A stretch of 64,000 nucleotides of DNA from Blasia pusilla (taxonomy: Eukaryota; Marchantiophyta; Marchantiopsida; Blasiales): assembly GCA_050084515.1 (NCBI GenBank), contig CM114275.1, forward strand, positions 8,060,001 to 8,124,000. Reading direction: 5' to 3'. The first letter of the stretch is position 1, and the number at the start of each line of letters is the position of its first letter. Positions 11,501 through 25,400 of the stretch are shown here, one piece after another. The notes beneath the pieces were generated by a model. The model did no database searches. It was not told the origin of the DNA and worked only from the letters and a program-made list of their open reading frames with translations. The position numbers were made by a program, and so were the translations under genes.

Positions 11501-13952
11501 GAACACCTGATCTACCCGCGCTCCCATGTCTCTCTTCCCTCACTTCTCGCCTCACCTGAATTTCCCTCCGACCACCTACATCCTACCCTCTCTTCTTTCT
11601 GCTAAGGGGAAATCCCGTAGACTGTCATTGCCACGGCTATCCGTGGCACTCTCAGTCTCATGGTGGCATAGGATCAATATGTCATGTTATGACTTTCCCT
11701 GCCATGGACGGAATCCATCATCCGCATTGCATGGTCATCATGTACCCCGCAATGGAGGCATTGATGAAGGGGGGAAATGACTATTGTTGGGCGGTCCTCC
11801 TTCTTATGCTCGAGTCCCTTTTACTACCTTGATCCAAACTCCATGCACGAGCCGATAGGAAGGCATGAATGCCATCCATGTCTCTAGTTACGTCTCCGGC
11901 CAATCGCTTCCACCCGATGAAGAAAACCCTAGGGCAACTTCAACATAGTTTAGGGGGGATTATTGCACCTCTCCATTTGACGCTCTTACTATCTTACATC
12001 CAGATCTAACGGTGGTAAAAGAATGTATGGATTTCACGACAGAGTTGGAGGAACAAATGACCTCTCAAAATCAAAAAAATCATCCTCATTTGGCAACCCC
12101 TTGCGCCCTCCCACCAACCCTGCACGGAATGGTTTCTACGTCAAACGAAACGGTTACCACACTCACGTGGGAATAGTTTCGGGCTAGGGTTGAGTCTTTG
12201 ATAAAAATGTCCCACATCTTCCCTCTCCAACAATGGTCATACAATGTCTGTGTACTTGATTCATACATGAGTAACATTTGTAATGTTGGAGGGAGTGTGG
12301 TGAAGGTGCAAAGCATCCTCGATTCCTATGGTGATTTTTCAAATTGATACATATAATTCACAGTCAAAAATTGTATTTTTTTGGCGTGGGGAAAGCATCA
12401 CTCTGCGTCGTGTGCTTTGGTGTGCGGAACAGAGTCCGAGCCCGTGGTCTTTGTCATTACTCTGAGAAATTAGAAGGGATCACATGGTGAAGACCAAAAG
12501 GAGAAAGGAGATTGAAGGAAGAGCACAGGATCTATGGCAAGGAACTCGGGTGAATACAAAGGATTCACAATGTTCCCTAATGTCCAATACACAGTAAGTT
12601 TCGACTTCTCAACTAATAAACAACAAGGAAGAATGAGCTATGGTCATCTTGGGAGCTTTGAAATTCCATGGAAATTCTTGTGGTTGCAACCAGAAAGTTG
12701 GAAGAAAGGATTGGAATTCATAATAAGCTCGATGTACATTGTCTCAAATATTATTCAAATCTATTTGGGAACTATGGGCAATCCGAGCAGTACATAAGAT
12801 TTTCTCTGAAAGCAAGTTGATCAACTTAGTAAGCGCTTACCAAAAGTGACCGCTCCATTAGTAATATAGATTGAAAGCTTGAGAGTAGATTTCTAACTGT
12901 AAATTTACTATTCCATCAACAATCTTGCTATCACCATTCACAAAAACTCACGCCCCTAACTAAAAACCTTAATTATTCACATCTGAATCTGGGCATTCCA
13001 TTAGGCACTTCACAGTGTTCGTAGTTAATTTGGATTCTTTTCTTACAAACACTGTCACTTGTAGTATCGACCGCCTTAACATCAAGAATAGTAGCACTAC
13101 TATCCCTCGCCCTACTATCTCATAGTCACAATATTGTCTTGTATCTTACCTCGTTTCTTACAATCATGTTGCTTTCCATTCAGAGCTTTCTCTCTACAAA
13201 CCTTTGGAGCATCTTGTAGATTCTTGCAATATTTTACATGCATGACTTGCTTCTCTAGAGGTCTATACAAAAAGAATTATGATTTCCCCGTTTCATGTAT
13301 GTTTATTATCAAATTGGAAAGTAATAATCATTGTTCTATAGGTAAGGGGCCTAGGAGTTTGTCAAGTACATCTACCTCTACATTGTTGGAGTGCGGAGTG
13401 ATGACTTAGAGTCTTTGTCTCTATTTTCACTCCGTCGGTTGAGTACTTCACAAGCACATATGCTCCACTTTGTTTTTCCTATTTCAGTGCACTAGAGTAC
13501 TTTCAAACCTCTGTTACTCACCTTATAAAATATTAGAATATCTGAGTTTCCCTACAACCTAGCTCTCATAAGTACAATTAGTGAAATAACAACCAGTTAG
13601 GTTAGCTTGTATAGAGAGTAATTCATAGAATTACTGAAGTAAATTTGTGATCCAGCAAATAACTATTTTTTGTGATAAAACACTTAGTTATTATAGTAAT
13701 TATATCATTTACTTTTCAATATAGTAAACTCCAAGTTACTATGTTCTTACAACACTCCTACTTAACTATAGTTTAATATAAGACCCAACCCCTAAGCACA
13801 ATTTTTGTGCTTATCTCTTAATAATGCCTTTGTCATTACATCAGTTGTCATATCCTTTGTAGGACAATAAACTACTTAGACTATTCGCTCATTTTCCTTC
13901 TGCCTCTACAAATCTTCTTCTAATATTTAGATGCTTAGTCTTAGGATGATGA
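11501..13952. other. Intergenic sequence, no recognised gene
   Basis: Several short ORFs (for example 11526-11780 plus, 12086-12316 minus, 12534-12797 plus) have no recognisable domain or codon bias. The 13000-13900 part is AT-rich and may belong to the downstream end of the minus-strand copia relic. No LTR was found there. Confidence 0.4.
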
Positions 13953-15840
13953 ACAAGATTCATGAGAACACTAATATCTCTTGTATTATCACAATATAAT
14001 ACAGTTCCATCATTTTGCCCATAACAACCTCATCTAACAATCTCCTAAAAAAAACTACTTCTTGAGTAGCATTTGAAGTTGCCACCATAAGCTTAGCTTT
14101 TGTTGTGGACAAGGCAGAAGATGTTTGTTGCTTGTTGCGCCAATTGATAGCACCCTCTCTCGATATAAATACATATCCACCAATAGACGACTTGTTGTCA
14201 TGATCATCCCTCCAACTAGCATATGTGAAACCTATCATGGTAGGAAAACATCCTTGTTTCATGTATTCGAGATATGCATTTTTGCTATCTTTCAAGTACC
14301 GAAGGTCTCTCTTTACACATCTCCAATATGTGAGAGTAGGTTTAGATGTGCACCTAGTAGATCCTCCCATTGCATATGAGATATTTGGCCTTTGAACAAA
14401 CCATGGCAAACATGAAAGAACCTAGAGCACTCTGATACAAATATTAAAGGTTCTCAACATTCTCATTCTTCTCTTGTTTGTCTGCATCTGGTTTGTCAAG
14501 TTTCCACCCAAGCTCCAATGGAGTAGAAACTGGTTTGCCTCAGCCATTCTAGGCCTTATCAGCATCATATCAATGTAGTGAGTTTGATTGAGTGTAATCC
14601 ATCCTTTTTCTATGTTCCTCTCAACTTGGTTCCAAGGATGATCTTCAGTGGACCTATGATAGTCATAGAAATGACTGAGCAAAGATTTTCCTTTGCTTGT
14701 TGGATTTTTCTTCCTTACTTTTGCCTAACAAACGAAGGTCATGAAAAAAGACAATGAAACAATTTTTTCAACAAAGACAATGAAACAATTTTGTAGTAAA
14801 CACTCAAATATGCATGAGCTTTACAAAATCTCTGTTCCCTAAGGTAGGAGTCCAACTTTTTATGCCAGGCTCTTAGAGCCTAATTTGGACCATACAATGC
14901 CTTCTCCAACAAATATGGATTGCCCCTATGTCCACCATACCCATATGGAAAATCCATCTACATGGTTTCCTTCAAGTCTCCATTTAGACAAGCAGTCTCC
15001 ACATTTAATTGAACCTGTTTCTCGTTGTGAACTCCCAACTTGTCTATAGGTGTTCTTGTTCTTCTGGGATCACCTTGGCAATGTCTTTGTTGTCTCTTTA
15101 GTTTGTGCATCTTTAGAGCTACTCGGTTCTACTGCATGTTGGAAGTTGGTTTCCTGATGAACCAAAGTTTGGACAACTTGCTGCTTTCTTCATATATACA
15201 CCTTCAATTTTTCTAAAGGAAGTTCTCTACTATGTGGCCTTGGGAGTTGATCCACATGGCTTTCCAGGTTAGCCATTGGAGTTCCTGCACGAAAGGAACT
15301 TGAGATTGTAATGATGATTCAACCACTGTTTCAAAAAAATTCTTCAGATATCCTTTCCAAGTTTCATCAAATTGCACATCTCTACTTGTGACACACTATC
15401 CAGTCTTTGGACAATAGAGAACATGTACTTTCAAGCCGTTCTCATGTCCTACAAATATGAGCTTTTCAACCTTTGTACTGAATTTTCATCTTTCCTTCTT
15501 TGTATGTACATAAGCCAGATAACCAAAGACTCCAAGATCATTCATATCTGGTTTATATCACTCCAACATTGTTATGGAGTCATCCCATTTAAAGCACAAG
15601 AAGGAGTTATATTCCTAAGAAAGTTTGCAGTTTTTATAACAGCTCCCTATAAGCTTTTCTTCATATATGCGTGTTGGAGCTTGCTCAACCCCTTCTCTAA
15701 TCAAGTTGTGTTTACTCTCTCTACTACTCCTTTTTTAGAGTGATTGTCTCTGGCTGTAATATCAACCAAACTCCAAGTTTGGCTCAAAAAGGAAAAGAAC
15801 TCTTTGTTTCAGTACTCCTTGCCTCCATCTGAGCGAATTT
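13953..15840 (-). pseudogene. Ty1/copia pol relic: integrase, RT, RNase H
   Basis: In minus-strand order: integrase core near 15840-15650 (IRSDGGKEY, then a decayed TARDNHSKKGVVERVN for the D-E part); RT start near 15110-14870 (words for VETACLNGDLKETM and PYGYGG); the later RT part at 14682-14422 (ERNIEKGWITLNQTHY); and RNase H at 14409-13960 (QRPNISYA, SKPTLTYWRCVKRDLRYLK, SSIGGYVF, ALSTTKAKLMVA). Domain order integrase before RT identifies copia rather than gypsy. Stops and frameshifts separate the blocks, so it cannot encode a polyprotein. A second copy of its RT start lies at 16530-16870. Confidence 0.85.
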
Positions 15841-16870
15841 TTTTTTCACTTTTCATACCAGACTCTTGGCGCATGTTTTAGACCATATGTCATGCGCATA
15901 CACATCACTACACAACATATATCGCTATTACCGAATGCACATACAAACACACACAATCCCATCCTAACTCATGAAATCCACACAACGAGACAATAAGTAC
16001 CAAAATATATCCAATTAAATCACGTGGATCTCACTCACAAAAAGGTCTCGCAAATGTGCACACTCCATCTCCTGTCTCTCTCATGTCAAACCAAACCCAC
16101 TCTCCTAATTAAAGGCTTGGGTTACATACACAAGACAAGGAGGACCATAGCTCTGCCGCCTCATGCCAAGAGGTTCAACAAAGAGAGAATGAGCTCTCAA
16201 ACTCTCTCTCTTAGAGGTATACCCCCTTCCCTCTCCCAAGCTCTCTCCATGGTAATTTGGTAACCAATGCTCACAGGTCATTCCTTGACCTGCTGTAGCA
16301 GGTCTAGGAATACTTACCAAAGTGGAAAGTCAACTATACTCAATATGGAAAATTAACCAATATTGTACGTTTCTCTACATGGGTCCAAATGAGTAGAGAC
16401 GAAGGGTAAACCTGCTCTCTCAAGTTACTCATGGCCTCAACATGTCATCCTTGACCTCTTGAGGTTGTCCTCCAGTATCTTCGAAGGCACTCTACTAGAT
16501 CTTATTGATCTAGCATAGTAGACGTGACACGTATAAGGCCTTCTCCAACAAACATGCATTGCCCCTATGTCCACCATACCCATCTGGAAAATCCATCTAC
16601 ATGGTTTCCTTCAAGTCTCCATTTAGACAAGCAGTCTCCACATTTAATTGAACTTTTTTCTTATTGCGAACTCCCAACTTGTCAATAGGTGTTCTTGTTC
16701 TTCCAGATCTCTTTGGCAACGTCTTTGCTTCATGAAAAGTAACTTGAGGTTGTGATGATGATTTACCCTCCGCTTCATAAATTATCTTCAAATCTGCTTT
16801 CCAAGTTTCATCAAATTACTCATATGTACTTGTGACACATTGTCAAGTCTTTGGATTGTAGATAACATAT
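15841..16870 (-). pseudogene. Second copia RT fragment, split by a solo LTR
   Basis: Minus-strand sequence 16870-16530 encodes the RT start (GVRNKKKVQLNVETACLNGD) and leads into LLEKALY. It is cut by the LTR 16529-15888, and resumes at 15887 as YGLKHAPRVWYEK before joining the integrase of the neighbouring copia relic. The reading KALY-GLK-x-AP is a signature of copia RT, which makes the insertion point clear. The 16795-16870 part is also similar to 15353-15425, showing that the two copies belong to the same family. Confidence 0.75.
15888..16529 (+). mobile_element. Solo LTR (family A), 642 bp
   Basis: Starts TGTCATGCGC and ends GACGTGACA, giving the TG...CA and inverted TGTCA/TGACA termini of an LTR. 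It interrupts copia RT sequence that is colinear on both sides, so no internal retrotransposon region accompanies it. Flanks (CCATA left, CGTAT right) are not a clean duplication, consistent with age. The right 480 bp match the LTR end at 470-957. Confidence 0.75.
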
Positions 16871-16879
16871 CCACTTGTT

Positions 16880-19600
16880 GTGTGGTAGTGTTCCAAGAAG
16901 GATATAAGAGTGCTAGATCTTTTTGGAGGGACATAGGTAGAGTTAGCTACAGCATTGCATCCTGTCATAAAAGTATATTAGTACCACTATGTTGGGAGAA
17001 ATGAGATCGCACAATGAGTCTCATTACGATTTGTGGCAAGGTTGGTTCAACAATACCTTGATTTGTTACAAGTATAAAAAATATGGGGATTTAAACATAT
17101 GTTATCCGCCAAAATTTTGTTCTTGAGATCTGGATAGGATTGGCACCATTCATTTGGTAATATTTGGATGGCTATGTTAGGGTCATTCATTGGTATGTGA
17201 AGGATTTGGTTTACAAGATGTGAGGTTGAGCATGTTTTGGAAGATGCTATGATACTACGACACTTGCAAGAGAGTGAGACATGTTCTCCAACATACATGT
17301 TATTGTTAAGAGAAATTAACTCATGCACGGATGATGGCGAATATGCATCAAGCGAGGTCCTAATTAGGACTAACAGCATTGTTAGATGTGGCAAGGATTG
17401 GATTGCATACACATTGTCCATAATTGTAATGGAAAATTATTCTACCATCAAAGGTATTGAAGCGAGCTTATGATGGATGTTAGAGAGCACAACACGTGAC
17501 AGTGAATGTTATCTTGCATAATGTTCGATGATCTCAAGTGGTGATTTGTAATGATAGATCTTTATTGCTGGCACCGTTGGCAGTAGTCAATAGGGTGTGG
17601 GGAGTTGAGGGAAACCTTACCTAAATTGGTGAGCTTTCCATGATACCACACCTTTCGTGAGGGAGGACCATGCACGATATGGGATGACCGGAATTGAGCA
17701 CTAGAGAAGCCTACTATTTATGAGCTAGAGCGAGCAATAAGAGTTTCCACGTGTACTACAATGGTACCAGAGGTCTTAAAGGCATCACACAGACAAGGTT
17801 TGGGTTAGGAAATGGACCTAAACTATCTCACATGGATAGAAAACCTATGTTTGGCGAAGAAAAAATTGATGTGAGTGTCATCCCTAACATCAGCAGGTCC
17901 ATGGGTTAACGCATTATCTACATAGTATGTTGAGGCATTGGCTAGGGGCGATAAGATTAGAGATATGCACTCATGGACTTCTTGGAACTTCAATTAAGCA
18001 GAGAGTGCAAATACGGCTAGAATAGCGCATGTTCATTTTTCATATATGGAGCATAATTTTGGTGGTCAAAGTGGGGTATTTTTTGCAAAGGTGGTTTGAG
18101 TTATTGAGTAGCAATCACAATGTAAGTCTTCTTCTTTTGGTGAGGTCCCAATGGAGACATGGGAGCTTGTGTTAGGTTTTAAGTTGATAGGAGGAGAAAT
18201 ACAACATATACAAGGGTTTATAAGATGGCATAGAATATTTTTCCTTCAATATGAGGGATTTGGTTACTTTAAATGATCTTGGTATACAAATAGATTTGGC
18301 TTGTGATACATCAATCTTTCCTCGATCTATAGGTATTCTGATTTGGAAAGAGCCTCAATCCTAATTAGGAGTGAGGACTTGTGGCCGAGAGGCAAGATTT
18401 TTGGAGTTATTGCATAGAGAGTATGCATCTACCAGAGCCATGCCATAGACAAAAGATATGTATATTAATTGGATGGATAGGCGGATATGTGGAGATTGCT
18501 ATCCTATCAATGAGCATACTCGATTAGATCAGTACATTATGCCTACTTTTGAGAAGATCTTTAATGTGATTAGGCATACAAAGGTCATCGATAATTTAGA
18601 TCTCCGTGTTGGCTATCCTTGGCTTTCTATTAGGGTGGAGGACATGGAGAAGACAAAATTTAGGGGATAGATTCATTTGGAAAAGATTGTTTGTAAGATT
18701 GGCTGTTCTTAACACTTGGGTTGAAGAATACCCTCTAGAGTTCTAAAGGGTTATGGTTAGGATTTTGACTAGTTTGGAGTATGTACGATGCTACATTCAT
18801 GAAATTATTATCTTTAGTTCCAAAGTTGAGGAGAATGAGCGACACTTGGAGGAGGTGTACATGTCTTGACAATTGCAGTTATATGGATTGAAGTTGCATT
18901 TGGGCAAGTGCAGATTCTTCCAAGAGTCAATCGAGTATTTATATTTCAGTATTGTATACGTAAGCGGAATAGGTATTTGGTAGACGAAGGTGGAGGCTAT
19001 CCTAGGCTCTACAAATATGAATCGAGTCTAGGCATTTGTAGAACTAACAAACTTCTATTGACAAGTTGTCAAGGGTTTTAGTCTTTGACCTTGTTGATGA
19101 GACTTGATTAAGAGTGGCATTAGGGAGATGATCACGACCCAATATTTTAGGAGCTCAAGGACATCTTGATATCCTCGTCTATTTTATGGAGACCTATTAG
19201 GTCTCATACATTCCAGTTACAAATAAATTAGTGCATGTTGGGGCTAGGAGCATTGTGTACTTAGAGAGATGACGAGCATAGGGAGTTTGTTGTAGCTTTT
19301 TTGATCGAATTAGACAACATTTCAAAGGCAAAGTATAATACCTATTAGGAAGAGTGCTTGGCTATAGTGTAGGCCATGGAACATGTTAGGAGTTATCCAT
19401 TCGGAAACCCTTTCATGCTCATCACGGATCATCAATCATTAAGATGGATGATGAAGTTCAACAAACTTACATGGACTCTTGCCAAGTGAGACCTATTACT
19501 AAAAGAATATGATTTCCATGTGGTTCATAGGTGACGTTGGTTGAGCAAGACGCAGATTGTTTGAGTTGCAACTAATGTCTAAGTTACGATACATCAGCTC
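16880..19600 (+). pseudogene. Ty3/gypsy fossil, plus strand: protease-side region, RT, RNase H
   Basis: 17100-17475 matches, in reverse, 39430-39800 of the large minus-strand element (shared words around CGACACTTGCA, GACATGTTCTCCAAC and GATGGCGAATATGCATC). RT lies at 18470-19000: a decayed CGDxxPIN, then HTRLDQYIMPT, VIRHTKVIDNLDLRVGY and LSIRVEDMEKT, followed by a decayed CYIDDIIIFS-type active site near 18790-18820 and an ENERHLEEV word. RNase H is near 19380-19500 (PFGNPFMLITDHQSLRWMM). Stops are frequent. Integrase was not seen after 19600. Confidence 0.8.
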
Positions 19601-22100
19601 GACAACACAAAGAGAGTGATGAGGAGATGGTGCCAAGTTGGCAAGCATCTACCTTCCTATGTTGGTTAACTATGTCAGGTGACCATCATGTAGCAACATA
19701 TGACATAATTGAACTTTGAAAGGGGAACCAAAAAAATTCTTTGATAATTTAGTCTCCCTCTAGTTTTCCGAGGCTAAATTTGTCAGCCTGAAAGTGTCAG
19801 GGATGGAATTCAACCCCCAAACCCTTACCAAGACTACTATTGCCATTAGAGAACTTTGTACTAAACTAGATCCTATTTAAGTGGACTTGACCTATGGCCT
19901 CATAAATGCACTAGCAACAACTTGCGTCAATCATACCAATCTTCACTTACTTCTAAGTGCATCATAATACTACACCAATCAGTGTCCGTGCCACGCATGG
20001 GTTAAAGAAGAGTCCTCCTTCTCCTTGCACCCTTTCTCTATGTTAGTTGAATGGAACTAAGTTATTAGAGGGGACATATGTCACAACCGAAGGCCACCCA
20101 AAAGGACATGTGTCAACCTGAATGCGACCCCGACACAATTTTAGGGGAATGGGTAAAAAATTACAGATTTACGGCTAGGTGACATGAATATAAATGCGTA
20201 ACCGATTTGGAGACTGGGGAACCGGTTCAGAGATTGCGGAATAAGTTGTATAGTAGGGTGGGGATTGAGTAACCAACATGAGTAGCAGGTTGAACAGTAA
20301 CGAAAATAGGTAAGAGGTCAGTATTTGAATGTATAGAAGTAAGTTGATCCGATGTGCATGGCGGTAAAATTGGTAAATGTCTGGACATGTTGCGTGTTGG
20401 TTATGCCAAAAGGAGTTGAAAGATGGTTGGTTGCACACAACATGTCTAGTATTGCAGAACGTGATAGAAATGTTGGAATAGGCAGGTTTTACAAAATGCA
20501 TTTGAATAACAGTTGAGATTAAATTGCATTGAGAACTGTATGATGGAATGAGACAATGTGAAATACACATTGCAAACATGGGCGAAACAGAGTGACAAAG
20601 CTCTCATTTCATCATGAAGGACCATTTAAGTATGAGTGTAAAATATGCAAGCAAGCTAAGGTACAAGGAGAAGGAAAATGTATAGCTACGTGGAGCTATT
20701 TTTTTAACAACCACATAGTGAGAGTGAACAGGCATAGATGTAAGTAATGAATGTAAGATCTGCGTGTTGTGTTGAAGATATTGGATTCGCAGTAACAAAT
20801 CAATCAACAAGAAAGGTGATGTGCACATAGCTGAGATAGTGAGAGAACTGACAGAAGCAATGTATGAGCAATTGCCATGGCCAGCAATAGGAGCAATGAA
20901 CACATTCATTCAACATATACAAAGGGCAGAAAAAAATGAAGAATTAGCAGCAAGATGAATATAGAAACGTTGTAAATAAAATGACTGTGAATGTAGGGGA
21001 AACAAACTTTGTACGGCTAGTGACGTTATGCTCTTAGACAAGAACAAGTTTATTGTTATATTGTAGTGGATAATGCATTGTTCTTATTGAAAATAGAGAA
21101 CAAAGTAATAGTTATGGGATAGTGCAGAAAGTCATGAACAATTGTATCTTGCAATATCTATGTAAGTATTAAAAAGTAGCTACAAAAATTTGTAGCTATG
21201 TAAAGCTACAACATCAGGTAAAGTCTCTATAAGATATGTGTGATCGATTCAAAGCTTGCATATGTAATTATGCTATCAGTGAAAATCCTGCAGTTGCCAC
21301 AAGAAGTAAATAAGTAAGGTAGGGATTGAAATGAAAATTGGAAAAGGAAGAGTGGGAATAATGGAGATTAAGTGGGTGAATACCTTCAGAAAGAGAAAAT
21401 GAATGTGTTCAAGTGCACTTTCTCTTGTTTGGAGGTTCGATGAGGTTCGAACCATTGTAACTAGACTCTTTTTTAGGACTCTTCTGTAGTGCCGATTGGT
21501 AATGTTGGCCTTGTGGTTTAGAATGTCAGACAAGTGGGAAAATTGGTGATTTCACCATGGTCTCTTGCTGACTTTATGCAAAGGAGTAGGTGCTAAGATT
21601 TGGCTAAAGACAAGGGGACAAGCATGTCAACTAGTAATTGCATGATTATACATAGCTCTTGAAATTGGTCAAGCTGAATTCCCCTAGTGTTGCGCTTGAA
21701 GTACGCTTCTGCCTGAGATCTAGTTAGCTCATTATCATCAAACGGTATGCCTTTTTAAAGCATGAATTCCTTCTGTATCTGTGTGAAAAATAGTATTGGG
21801 AGTGAGTTATTGTTTGCTAGTGCCATAACATAGTGATGTGTAAAAAAATATGCACAGTACGAGTATAAATAGCTAGTAGAAAACAACTATGTTACATGTT
21901 GTAGGTAGCTATTTTCTTAACTCCCATAAATTTTCTGCCCACACTTTGTGTCGATCTATTAAGCAACTCATGTGTCGGTTATGTGTGTGATCATCCCAAT
22001 GCGTGTAGTCGAGCCTAAGGTTGTTTGCATATTTTAGTTGTGCCTCGGTTGGAGGTGCAAATTGAATGCGAGGCTCCTCTGGAAGTGTTGGCATATCTTT
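19601..22100. other. Unassigned sequence between gypsy and Helitron relics
   Basis: No recognisable protein family. Minus-strand ORFs at 20175-20579, 20604-20909 and 21276-21533 are hydrophobic or low-complexity and match nothing I know. The right part may be the 3' flank of the Helitron, whose 3' end (a short hairpin followed by CTRR on the minus strand) could not be placed. Confidence 0.35.
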
Positions 22101-22105
22101 GAGTA

Positions 22106-22475
22106 TCATTTTGGTAAAGTCAAAGTGTGTCTTGGGTGCCTATGAATGAGCTTGTTAACATCGTACCATGGAAAGCACATACAAAGGCCAAATAGGAAGA
22201 ACAAAACAAACTTGATCTCGACGCGGATGGGATGAACTCCCTCCAAATGTTTTTGTAAGTGGTTTTTTTGCATCTGAATCTCTATTATCATTGTTGAGGA
22301 CAATGGGCTTCTGAATTGGTGGAGCGACATGAAGCACGGTATTGCCCTCTGCTACATCATCTTGCTGAATTGGCAATGATTTCCCAATTTCCGCTTTTGA
22401 TGAAACCTAGGAAGTAGACATACTTTTACATGTATAGAGTGTTAATAATGAACATGCATAATGGAATAATATACA
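22106..22475 (-). other. Open frames downstream of the Helitron helicase, unidentified
   Basis: Two overlapping minus-strand frames (22155-22376 and 22106-22330) follow the helicase relic with the same strand. They carry no motif I recognise. They may be the terminal exons or 3' UTR of the Helitron transcript. Confidence 0.25.
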
Positions 22476-25400
22476 TTATTTTTTACCAAAGACTTGGAAA
22501 TCCTTGGGTGAGACATCACAGAGAATCCTGAGTTGCATCCTTGTTTGAACCTTGGATAACATGACATACAAAAGTCTTGGAGCAAATACTAACTTCACAA
22601 CAAGTAAGCATTTCCCAAAGACTGTAAGGCCCTGGCTTTTGTGGCCTGTCATTGAGTTACCGAGAGCAAGTGGAAAGGTACGTTTTGTGCGTTTCTCACC
22701 TGTACCTAATCTAATTGTTGCTAAGTTGGATCTGCCGACCCTAATAAGAGTGTTATTGGACTGCAACTTGACAAAAATGTTTGTGAGGAGAGTATCTTTA
22801 TGGACTAGAGATTGTACAATTGCAAAGGAGTCGTTTGCTTCCTGTCTTGAGATATCAATATTGGATGTTATAACAACTTTACAACCAATTGAGATGTACT
22901 GAAGTTGGTGGAAATCATCATTAGCAATCCATGTATTTAGTTCAGGATGGTATGTTGCATGTGTGGAGATATGGACATCTACAATATTTGCTTCACCATA
23001 AAACCTTCTAAGAGAAATTATATTGAATAATTGTATATCAGAATTATGAGTGCACACTATTTGCGTGTCTCCAGTGATGAAATCCATTGTATCATTCTCG
23101 CTGATAAAGCAATCACCAAGAATAGAATGTATCTCTGTTTGTGTAGGGAGTCTTTATCTAAGTGAAGAAAGAAAGTGAAGGAAATTGGCATCATGGGCAT
23201 TACGCATAAGGAAACTTAGTTCATATTTCTCAATATCTATGTAGAATGGCGAGGACGTTATATGACACAAAAGACATATTAGTGTAGCTGTATGGCAGCA
23301 AATTGTTGGTAATTGGCAGAGATTGCTGACTAGAACAATAAGTTTGTTAGAGAAAGGATTAAGATCACGCGCGGGGTAAGCGTGATTGAGCCTGATGGCA
23401 ATAACTTGTAGTAGACGGGTAGTGAGCATGGAGAATTCATCAATTACAATAACATTCGCAGTAGTAAGAGGTATGTATTGGTCAACAGTAGCATGCATAG
23501 ATGGCAAGTTGCCTTTGATCAGTATAGTAAATGCAAAATGGAGTGTTGTGGCGTCACTATGTAAATGGGTAGCTGCAATTCCAGTAGTCGCTGTGAAAAG
23601 TGTTTTAATGGACTTACTTGACCAGTATTTATGCATGATAGAAAGGAAGAACGTTTTTCCACATCCTGGTGGGCCAATGAGTAGCAAGAGGATGCTTGTC
23701 TTGTATTTCAGCTGATGAAACAAATTTTCTTGTTCCTCGTTGAGGGAATGAATAGAAAATATGACAAGGGGGAGAGGAGTTGGCTAAGGAGCTATTTGGT
23801 TCGAGTTTGTATCAACTTAAAATGATGTTGGAGTTATGTTGAATTGAAGATAAGGCTCAATAACGGCCATGACTTTGCTAACAATTTCAACAACATGGAC
23901 CTGGCTCCACATGTTATCCGACGCATGCTTGTTAATCTCATTTCTGATAGATGTAGAGTCTGTAAAATAACCTCCATAAATGCACAAATGTAAGTAAGTC
24001 CACTTCGGTGATGTGGAACTGAGGATCTCAACTTCATTCCTAAAATTAATTCTTGTCAGTAAGTAATTATAAAAGAATTCATTCCATTGGTATAACGAGT
24101 GGTACTCAGTAAACCTACAAAGTCGCTGTGTGGTATACACAAAGTCGCCAAGCGAGTCGACTCCAACTAATTGTCTTGGCTTTTTGGACCTAACTTTGAA
24201 TAGCTCATGGCCTCGCCAAAACTCTATGAATGTCATGTGAGACAAGATAATTGGACGATGTGAATATAATATGGTAGAATGAATGCACAAGGTCGTGGAG
24301 TTTTTGTAGAGCATAGTACGTTTATATGGAGGACTATAATCAATGTACTGAATGGTTTGGGATCGTTGGATAAATGGTATCTGTATAGCTGTAATGGCAG
24401 CTTCAGTGGATGACACAGACTTGTTGAGAACAACACCATAAATAAGTCTTAATCTAATCTGGTCTAAGCCCTCGAGTCCAAGAGATTTTGCGCAGTCGGT
24501 TGTAGTATTAAGAGATCCTGTTGGCTCATATTTCAGGGCATATTTTAATAGATAAAATGACCAATCAACGTTTGTGACATGTTGAATGTTCATATGTGCT
24601 CCCCACATGAGGAGTATAGTTGGGTGGTAGGGTATGACATTACGATGCTCATGACCGGGCCTATAGTACTTCCACTTTAAGGTCAGCGGATCTATGGACG
24701 GTTGCAAATCAAAATTAAGCATGGTAGGAAAACCAAGTCAACAATATGTTGGAGAAGCACTTGTTCTTTGAACAATACACACACCTTGTTTACACGTATG
24801 TATCTGTTTTGTCAAGACATACTTCTATAGTGTATTTTCCTATGAGTTGAAAGAGTCATGGGAAGTGTTGTCTTCAACATATGTAGGAATGTAAGAACAA
24901 ATTTCAGATGTAACTTTGCTTACATCGTCACCATGAACCCACAATATCATGTGACAATGAAGACTACCGGGTCCTTGGATTTCATACCTTAGTAAGTAAT
25001 TATGTACACGGCCCAAAATCTACGGACCATTGAATATGTAGTTGTTTAAGAATGTCTTGAGTCTAACATGGAAAAGTACGGCGCACTCTACAAGACAATC
25101 CCTCCATATGAATTTTGGGTTCAAGCGCTGAATTATGGATTCTATGTCTGCAATTTATGACATCCGATGTCAGTGTAAGAAAAAAGTTTGGCATGCCCCA
25201 TTTCCTTACCATTTCCTTCAAGTCTTTGAGATGTCGACGATGCCAGGCTGGGCTATCGAGGATCTGTGCACCGACAGTATACTCGGACAACTAGCCGTAG
25301 AGGTACCTATCATCAACATTAGGATGTGTCTTCTTTAAGGCTTCAATTTCTCTAGCGAGTATGCATGTTCGTGTTGAAGAAGCTATGGCTATAGATTGTC

